Source: Himantopus leucocephalus (lineage: Eukaryota; Chordata; Aves; Charadriiformes; Recurvirostridae). Taken from it: 64,000 nt of DNA. The stretch spans positions 76,814,013 through 76,878,012 of the forward strand of contig RSEF01000001.1 of the NCBI GenBank assembly GCA_003993805.1, in the 5' to 3' direction. How positions within the stretch are numbered: the first letter of the stretch is position 1; every line of letters begins with the position of its first letter. The notes under the pieces are model-generated. The model had not been told where the DNA came from, made no database searches, and was given only the letters and a program-made list of their open reading frames with translations. This document shows positions 62,901 to 64,000 of this stretch, piece after piece. Both the position numbers and the translations under genes were made by a program.

Positions 62901-63902
62901 ACAGAGAGACCCCAACCTGGTGAAAAGGTGTGTAGAATGATGGGACTCCCTAAATCAAGGCTAATTTATACCTGCTGGAGATCTGCATGGTTTTGTATAG
63001 TTATATGCCACTTTTTTCAGCCACCATCTCTCTGTGAGGAGAATTTGACCTGTAATGACAAATGTGTGTCATTCTCAAAGCCAGCAGAGAAAGCAATCGT
63101 GGCAGTAGCATCCAAAACGCTGGTTTAAGGATTTTTATTTTTTTTTTGTGGGGGCCTTCGAAAAAATCGAAGCCCAAACATGAAATCCATTTTTCTGCTT
63201 GAGCAAAGCTCAAATGAGTTTCAAAAGTGTCTCTGCCAGATGTGAAAATATCTGAAAGGAACATTTTACATGGCACAAGAGGCAGCTTAAATGAAGCTGC
63301 AGCTGCTCTGGTGCCAGAAGCATGCTGGTAAGATGGTACTGGGAGTGGGTCTGCGGTGGGGTGCTAGATCACCACTTGTTGCAGTGCCACCTGTGCCTTG
63401 GGGACATACCCACCTGCAAAAGCAGGGCCAGGGAACCGTAGGAAGGGTGCATGGGCCACTTCCTTCATCTCAGACCAGTGGTTTCCCTCGGGTAGGACAA
63501 CTCCAACCCCTCCAAACCAGGGTGCTTACTGTCATCAGCAGCTGCAGCATCGAGCTCACCCAGTGGGATCAGCACCCCTCTCTCAGCCTCTCTTTTTGGT
63601 GCCTTCACGGTATGATGCAGGTGATGAGCAATGTGGCCACCATTTGGTGGCACTGAACCACAAGATATTTTTTTTTTCTCTTCTTTATTGCTTTCTAGCA
63701 TTAACTGTTGCAAATACATATTCATGACTTGATAGTATTCTGGGGAAAAACAGAAATAAAATGTACTAAAAAAATTTGGGGTTTTTTTTTCCTTAATTTC
63801 TGTGTGTCTTTCTTTTCAAGCCCTGTCCAGTTGGATGATTTTGACGGATACATCAAGGATATGGCCAAAGATTCAGATTATAAATTTTCTCTGCAATTTG
63901 AG
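17644..63902 (+). CDS. PTPRO: PTPRO (receptor-type tyrosine phosphatase O / GLEPP1 / CRYP-2), 15 coding exons, partial at both ends
   Basis: Fifteen GT-AG exons join in frame, apart from one break at the assembly gap. Twelve give 745 codons of FNIII ectodomain (17644-17917, 26540-26698, 28803-28955, 30603-31049, 32045-32206, 34985-35184, 37907-38027, 40494-40687, 43160-43271, 48902-49053, 51707-51827, 55443-55582). Three give juxtamembrane sequence (58792-58875, 62259-62294, 63821-63902). The translation follows vertebrate PTPRO closely from memory, for example [25 protein letters not shown] and [15 protein letters not shown]. The family is a single-pass type I membrane phosphatase with one catalytic domain, found on podocyte foot processes and on neurons, where it acts in adhesion and axon guidance and dephosphorylates Eph receptors. 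Missing here are the signal-peptide exon (upstream), the transmembrane exon(s) (probably in the gap at 55678-55777) and the catalytic exons (downstream). No frameshift or stop interrupts any exon seen, so the gene looks functional. Confidence 0.97.
19229..19260. repeat. Poly-A tract containing one N
   Basis: Thirteen As, an N (19242), a G, then seventeen As. The N probably marks an assembly join within a homopolymer, so the true length is unknown. Bases 19261-19880, immediately after it, are noticeably more GC-rich than the surrounding intron. Confidence 0.85.
20995..21145. repeat. AT-rich (TATA/CATA) low-complexity stretch
   Basis: This interrupted run of atat, acat and gtat units includes a perfect 18-bp palindrome, acatatatgcatatatgt, at 21121-21138. 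It is a decayed microsatellite and has no coding potential. Confidence 0.8.
25830..26050 (+). repeat. MIR-like ancient SINE remnant
   Basis: The stretch contains the tract tcttcatctgtaaaat (25944-25959), followed by ggtaatggtactg and a GTGTGGATgAAT-like block. This matches the order of the MIR core and tail (CTCAGTTTCCTCATCTGTAAAATGGG, then ...GTTGTGAGGATTAAATGAG) as I recall it. A 19-bp unit within it, gtaaaatattggtaatggt, is tandemly duplicated (25953-25971 and 25972-25990). MIR and related core-SINEs predate the amniote radiation, so decayed copies are expected in birds. Boundaries are approximate. Confidence 0.55.
26540..26698 (+). CDS. PTPRO: PTPRO exon 3: second FNIII module, first half
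   Basis: The acceptor catcctttag precedes AACCCC. The first two bases complete Lys with the previous exon, giving [11 protein letters not shown]. The exon ends TAC AAA G|gtagga and joins AT at 28803 to give Asp. It covers visible residues about 92-144 and carries [33 protein letters not shown] and [10 protein letters not shown], which are nearly invariant in vertebrate PTPRO. It has one N-glycosylation sequon (NIS). Length 159 nt, phase 1 to 1. Together with the next exon it forms one symmetric FNIII unit. Confidence 0.97.
27581..27839. repeat. 129-bp direct duplication around a single N (probable assembly artefact)
   Basis: Bases 27581-27709 and 27711-27839 both begin tttgatttgtttaaaactg and end cacctgcatacc. 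They differ at about two positions (aaggatag against aagaatag, and actgttctat against actgtcctat). One N at 27710 separates them. The placement and the few allele-like differences fit two haplotype contigs abutted end to end; a recent real tandem duplication is less likely. Confidence 0.85.
28773..28790 (+). promoter_or_regulatory. PTPRO: T18 polypyrimidine tract before the exon 4 acceptor
   Basis: An uninterrupted 18-T run ends 12 bases before the exon begins (the intervening bases are aaccttctgcag). It will serve as the U2AF-binding polypyrimidine tract. Such homopolymers are prone to length change and to sequencing error. Confidence 0.75.
28803..28955 (+). CDS. PTPRO: PTPRO exon 4: second FNIII module, second half
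   Basis: Starts after cttctgcag with AT TTC TTT AAA GGT, completing Asp from exon 3. It ends AGA ACA G|gtgaag, joining TT at 30603 to give Val. It encodes [40 protein letters not shown] and HEPKQHRT, covering visible residues about 145-195. Two N-glycosylation sequons are present (NIT, NKS). Length 153 nt, phase 1 to 1, in frame with its neighbours. The open frame continues past the donor into intron but diverges from the family there, which confirms the splice site. Confidence 0.96.
28956..30602 (+). other. PTPRO: PTPRO intron 4
   Basis: A 1.65 kb intron with donor GTGAAG and acceptor cttctcttctag. The first 170 bases are moderately GC-rich and stay open in several frames, but show no family resemblance. 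No repeat or RNA gene recognised. Confidence 0.85.
30603..31049 (+). CDS. PTPRO: PTPRO exon 5: third FNIII module with acidic, glycosylated insert
   Basis: At 447 nt this is the largest exon in the window, phase 1 to 1, visible residues about 196-344. It starts [13 protein letters not shown], the opening FNIII strand. A long non-globular insert follows, rich in Glu, Ser, Asn and aromatic residues ([28 protein letters not shown]), before the B-strand with its FNIII Trp, [13 protein letters not shown], and then [12 protein letters not shown]. Sequons: NIS, NTS, NST and a second NTS. The donor is GAA G|gtaaaa, and the codon completes as Glu with AG at 32045. The insert is the most divergent part compared with mammals as I recall them, while the flanks are almost invariant. 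Confidence 0.97.
31050..32044 (+). other. PTPRO: PTPRO intron 5
   Basis: A 1.0 kb intron with donor GTAAAA and acceptor ccccccgatttag. The reading frame stays open for a further 113 bases past the donor and then meets a stop, so intron retention would truncate the protein. No repeat recognised. Confidence 0.85.
32045..32206 (+). CDS. PTPRO: PTPRO exon 6: third FNIII module, C-terminal strands
   Basis: Begins AG AAC TCC ACG (completing Glu, then N-S-T, a glycosylation sequon). It ends TAC ATC A|gtaagt, completed by GC at 34985 as Ser. It encodes [18 protein letters not shown], which includes the Tyr and alternating hydrophobics of FNIII strand F, then SSSGSCEV and [10 protein letters not shown]. 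Length 162 nt, phase 1 to 1, visible residues about 345-398. The open frame that starts at 31990 begins in intron and is not the real start. Confidence 0.96.
32207..34984 (+). other. PTPRO: PTPRO intron 6
   Basis: A 2.8 kb intron with donor GTAAGT and acceptor gggatgtgtcccag. It contains a short CR1 LINE tail (32442-32504, minus strand). The remainder is unremarkable AT-rich sequence with short unsupported open frames. Confidence 0.85.
32442..32504 (-). mobile_element. CR1 LINE 3' tail fragment
   Basis: The sequence gagtcacagaatcatagagt, followed by catggaatggttggggttgg and aaaggaccttaaagatcatc, is the reverse complement of the CR1 3' end. On the minus strand it ends with the typical ATTCTATGA-like terminal repeats. 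Only about 60 bp survive; CR1 copies are usually 5'-truncated. Confidence 0.85.
34985..35184 (+). CDS. PTPRO: PTPRO exon 7: fourth FNIII module, first half
   Basis: Acceptor gtgtcccag, then GC CCC ACA GGT GAA TGG (S-P-T-G-E-W). It ends TGC ACT GAG|gtaagt in phase 0. It encodes [25 protein letters not shown] with the FNIII B-strand Trp, [17 protein letters not shown] and RLEKHYCTE, visible residues about 399-465. The STGNST segment appears to be one residue longer than the human equivalent as I remember it, and keeps the NST sequon. Length 200 nt, phase 1 to 0. It pairs with the next exon to make one phase 1-1 module. Confidence 0.96.
35490..36024 (-). mobile_element. Solo LTR of an endogenous retrovirus
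   Basis: Read on the minus strand it starts TGTCCTGGTTTCGG and ends CCACGACA, the TG...CA termini of an LTR. The first bases match a very common avian LTR opening that I recognise, but I cannot name the family with certainty. The flanks are gtggc (35485-35489) and gtagc (36025-36029), a 5-bp target duplication with one mismatch; five bases would suit an ERVL-type integrase. A minus-strand TATA box (tatataaatagg, + coordinates 35795-35806) and a later ATTAAA-type poly(A) signal (35638-35643) occur in the right order. No internal retroviral sequence remains, so this is a recombined solo LTR. Confidence 0.85.
36249..36332 (-). mobile_element. CR1 LINE 3' fragment, cut by the assembly gap
   Basis: Starts with atcataggatcatagaatgg and continues ttggaagggacc, agatcatcgagttccaacca and ccctgccataggcagggacacc. 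This is the reverse complement of the CR1 3' untranslated end. The element runs directly into the N gap, so an unresolved longer CR1 probably caused the break. Confidence 0.92.
36333..36432. other. Assembly gap, 100 N
   Basis: Exactly 100 Ns, a conventional placeholder for a gap of unknown size. It begins inside a CR1 element. Confidence 0.99.
37907..38027 (+). CDS. PTPRO: PTPRO exon 8: fourth FNIII module, second half
   Basis: Acceptor ctcctattag, then GTG AAT TCA AGC (V-N-S-S, a glycosylation sequon). It ends TCC ATT G|gtaaat in phase 1. It encodes [20 protein letters not shown], including the strand-F Tyr of the FNIII fold, then [14 protein letters not shown]. Visible residues about 466-505; length 121 nt, phase 0 to 1. 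Confidence 0.97.
38028..40493 (+). other. PTPRO: PTPRO intron 8
   Basis: A 2.5 kb intron with donor GTAAAT and acceptor ttctggtttgtag. A possible MIR-like remnant lies near 39985-40075. Otherwise it is AT-rich, with no exon or RNA gene recognised. Confidence 0.85.
39985..40075 (+). repeat. Possible MIR-like SINE remnant
   Basis: The order catttgacttctctttctca, then tcatcatctgtgaggcaagaatagcaa, resembles the MIR segment CACTTAACCTCT...CCTCATCTGTAAAATGGGAATAA. The match is short and degenerate, so the call is tentative. Confidence 0.35.
40494..40687 (+). CDS. PTPRO: PTPRO exon 9: fifth FNIII module, first half
   Basis: Acceptor tttgtag, then TG CCC ACT GGA ATA AAG (V-P-T-G-I-K). It ends GCC TCC GTG|gtaaag in phase 0. 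It encodes [19 protein letters not shown] with the B-strand Trp, [17 protein letters not shown], and [19 protein letters not shown]. Visible residues about 506-570; length 194 nt, phase 1 to 0. No N-glycosylation sequon is present. The sequence is almost identical to the mammalian segment as I recall it. Confidence 0.97.
40688..43159 (+). other. PTPRO: PTPRO intron 9
   Basis: A 2.5 kb intron with donor GTAAAG and acceptor gtcattttatag. A strongly AT-rich low-complexity stretch lies near 42520-42680. Short open frames at 42679-42990 and elsewhere have no family resemblance. Confidence 0.85.
42520..42680. repeat. AT-rich low-complexity stretch
   Basis: Dominated by ata and tta units (taatataaaatatattgca, tttatataatttatatctc), with very few G or C. 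No regular repeat unit is evident. Confidence 0.6.
43160..43271 (+). CDS. PTPRO: PTPRO exon 10: fifth FNIII module, second half
   Basis: Acceptor attttatag, then AGA ATA GCT AAC CTC. It encodes [20 protein letters not shown], then [17 protein letters not shown]. It ends ATA ACA G|gtaagc, completed by CA at 48902 as Ala. Visible residues about 571-607; length 112 nt, phase 0 to 1. The Tyr-Tyr pair sits in FNIII strand F, and the vicinal Cys-Cys is a family feature. Confidence 0.97.
47536..47572 (+). mobile_element. Probable CR1 LINE 3' tail
   Basis: The sequence aacctaaaccactctatgct followed by tctatgattctatcac resembles the sense-strand CR1 terminus with its ATTCTATGA repeats. Only the tail can be recognised, and the 5' boundary is unclear. 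Confidence 0.5.
47767..47800. repeat. 16-bp duplicate around a single N (assembly scar)
   Basis: The unit ctaagtggggacctgc occurs at 47767-47782 and 47785-47800, with an N at 47783. The pattern matches the other N-flanked duplicates in the window. Confidence 0.75.
48458..48752. repeat. ~147-bp direct duplication around a single N (probable assembly artefact)
   Basis: Bases 48458-48605 and 48608-48752 both run from ttttgtaaatg to atttctttcag, with an N at 48606. Differences are few: tgttgaatc against tgatgaatc, a short change in the T run, and gaaaggttg against gaagggttg. The level of difference suggests two alleles placed in tandem. Each copy ends in a polypyrimidine tract and AG, but no family sequence follows. 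Confidence 0.85.
48902..49053 (+). CDS. PTPRO: PTPRO exon 11: sixth FNIII module, first half
   Basis: Acceptor ttccttcag, then CA CCA GTG GCA CCT GAG (A-P-V-A-P-E). It ends AAG AAA AGC|gtaagt in phase 0. It encodes [19 protein letters not shown] with the B-strand Trp, [16 protein letters not shown] and the basic run KKKIKKS. Visible residues about 608-658; length 152 nt, phase 1 to 0. No N-glycosylation sequon is present. The minus-strand open frame covering the same bases is a shadow. Confidence 0.97.
49054..51706 (+). other. PTPRO: PTPRO intron 11
   Basis: A 2.65 kb intron with donor GTAAGT and acceptor taattattgtag. An isolated N lies at 49426, flanked by tttagttcatt and ctttagttcgtt, a likely short assembly scar. 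An AT-rich stretch runs through 50320-50450. No exon or RNA gene recognised. Confidence 0.85.
51707..51827 (+). CDS. PTPRO: PTPRO exon 12: sixth FNIII module, second half
   Basis: Acceptor attattgtag, then GTA ACA CGC AGT GTG ATG (V-T-R-S-V-M). It ends AAA TTG G|gtaaga, completed by AG at 55443 as Glu. It encodes [21 protein letters not shown], quoted here from its Thr, and then [13 protein letters not shown]. Two N-glycosylation sequons are present (NLS, NTS). Visible residues about 659-698; length 121 nt, phase 0 to 1. Confidence 0.97.
51828..55442 (+). other. PTPRO: PTPRO intron 12
   Basis: A 3.6 kb intron with donor GTAAGA and acceptor tctcttaaccag. It contains a marked GC-rich block at 54480-54700 in which a 177-codon minus-strand frame (54354-54887) is open without recognisable homology. 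Other open frames are short. No RNA gene recognised. Confidence 0.83.
55443..55582 (+). CDS. PTPRO: PTPRO exon 13: last FNIII module, first half
   Basis: Acceptor ttaaccag, then AG CCA GCC CCT CCA (E-P-A-P-P). It ends AAG GTC CAG|gtatgt in phase 0. It encodes [20 protein letters not shown] with the B-strand Trp, then [20 protein letters not shown]. One N-glycosylation sequon (NKT). Visible residues about 699-745; length 140 nt, phase 1 to 0. By analogy with the three preceding exon pairs, a phase 0-to-1 partner should follow, but none is visible downstream and an assembly gap begins 95 bases after the donor. Confidence 0.97.
55623..55677 (+). mobile_element. CR1 LINE ORF2 C-terminal fragment, cut by the gap
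   Basis: Translation gives [13 protein letters not shown], the well-conserved C-terminal reverse-transcriptase-ORF motif of CR1 elements, in sense orientation. The match starts shortly after the exon 13 donor and runs directly into the N gap, so the 3' part of the element is unassembled. Confidence 0.92.
55678..55777. other. Assembly gap, 100 N
   Basis: Exactly 100 Ns, a placeholder of unknown true size. It begins inside CR1 and is the most likely location of the missing PTPRO exons. Confidence 0.99.
56648..56700. repeat. TG/TA simple repeat
   Basis: An interrupted run of tg and ta units (gatatatgtgtatgtgtgtg, then tatatatatgcatatatgta). It shares the 20-mer atatatgcatatatgtatac with the AT-rich stretch near 21123. 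Confidence 0.75.
58792..58875 (+). CDS. PTPRO: PTPRO juxtamembrane cassette exon (84 nt, 28 residues, hydrophobic)
   Basis: Acceptor aatgctcacag, then G CGT AGA AGT. It ends AAT CCT TG|gtaagt. The first base completes a Trp (TG|G) from the missing upstream exon, and the last two bases open another Trp. It encodes [14 protein letters not shown] followed by [14 protein letters not shown], nearly identical to human as I recall. At 84 nt and phase 2-2 it can be skipped without a frame change; mammalian PTPRO isoforms with and without this 28-residue segment are known. It is strongly hydrophobic for a supposedly cytoplasmic segment. It is too short for an ATG-based open frame and is identified by sequence and splice sites. 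Confidence 0.95.
58876..62258 (+). other. PTPRO: PTPRO intron after the cassette exon
   Basis: A 3.4 kb intron with donor GTAAGT and acceptor gtttttttacag. It contains a 10-bp inverted repeat (60766-60793) and a GC-rich block near 61850-62000 that is open in both directions without homology. No RNA gene recognised. Confidence 0.83.
60766..60793. repeat. Perfect 10-bp inverted repeat with 8-base loop
   Basis: The arm tacagatact (60766-60775) is the exact reverse complement of agtatctgta (60784-60793). The stem is short and AT-rich, so formation in RNA is possible but weak. Confidence 0.6.
62259..62294 (+). CDS. PTPRO: PTPRO juxtamembrane microexon (36 nt)
   Basis: Acceptor tttttacag, then G AGT AAA AAT GGA TTA AAG AAG AGA AAG CTG ACC AA|gtacgt. 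It encodes (W)[11 protein letters not shown](N), with Trp completed from the previous exon and Asn from the next. Phase 2-2, so it can join TG from either the cassette exon or the exon upstream of it. The KKRK cluster gives a basic patch shortly before the catalytic domain. It was found from sequence and splice sites only; it is far too short for an ORF scan. It matches vertebrate PTPRO. Confidence 0.95.
62295..63820 (+). other. PTPRO: PTPRO intron before the juxtamembrane/D1 exon
   Basis: A 1.5 kb intron with donor GTACGT and acceptor cttttcaag. It holds a stretch at 62640-62880 rich in TAAT-type motifs. Open frames at 63291-63727 on both strands overlap each other and have no recognisable homology. 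Confidence 0.83.
63821..63902 (+). CDS. PTPRO: PTPRO exon leading into the phosphatase domain
   Basis: Acceptor tcttttcaag, then C CCT GTC CAG TTG GAT GAT. The first base completes Asn, giving N-P-V-Q-L-D-D-F. It ends CAA TTT GAG|gtaaat in phase 0. It encodes [19 protein letters not shown] followed by YKFSLQFE, the N-terminal lead-in helix region of the catalytic domain in R3-type receptor phosphatases. The next exon, starting E-L-K-L in the family, lies beyond the window. Length 82 nt. Confidence 0.97.
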
Positions 63903-64000
63903 GTAAATCTGTGGGGACTCTGTCCTCTCCTAGCTGCCATGCCTGGATCAGCCTTTTCCAAATGTTAGTTTTGCGTGGTGTGTTCCTGTGCTCCATGTTG
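63903..64000 (+). other. PTPRO: Start of the next PTPRO intron
   Basis: Begins with donor GTAAAT. The open frame continues 66 bases past the splice site and then stops. Nothing else is visible before the window ends. Confidence 0.85.

Noticed and set aside
1..64000. CRISPR arrays, bacterial operons, phage or a novel defence system
   Set aside because: The window is a vertebrate intron-exon locus. No regularly spaced repeats, prokaryotic gene organisation or viral coding sequence is present apart from LINE and LTR fragments.

Overview
The window is vertebrate nuclear DNA, almost certainly from a bird. The evidence is avian-type CR1 LINE fragments (32442-32504, 36249-36332, 55623-55677), an LTR with TGTCCTGG...CCACGACA ends of a type I associate with birds (35490-36024, minus strand), and short coding exons with GT-AG splice sites in long AT-rich introns. 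Two 100-base N runs and seven isolated Ns, several flanked by near-identical copies of the same sequence, point to a short-read draft scaffold.

I can support only one protein-coding gene: PTPRO (receptor-type tyrosine phosphatase O; GLEPP1 in mammals, CRYP-2 in chicken), on the + strand, running off both ends of the window. The first 17.6 kb is intron upstream of the second coding exon; the signal-peptide exon is outside. Twelve exons (17644-55582) encode 745 in-frame codons of the fibronectin type III ectodomain. Three more (58792-58875, 62259-62294, 63821-63902) encode the cytoplasmic juxtamembrane region, up to the segment that leads into the phosphatase domain. The catalytic domain lies beyond base 64000.

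Reading frame and homology show that the rest of the last FNIII module, the transmembrane helix and the first juxtamembrane segment are missing from the bases between 55583 and 58791. They most likely sit in the unsized gap at 55678-55777. A model built from this scaffold alone would lack the membrane anchor and hit a stop codon at once.

The rest is intron holding CR1 scraps, one solo LTR, MIR-like SINE remnants, AT-rich simple sequence, and a few GC-rich blocks and TAATTA-rich stretches of unknown role. I found no RNA gene, CRISPR array, intact mobile element or second gene. The points most worth following up are the missing transmembrane exons, the strongly hydrophobic 84-nt cassette exon, and the N-flanked duplications.
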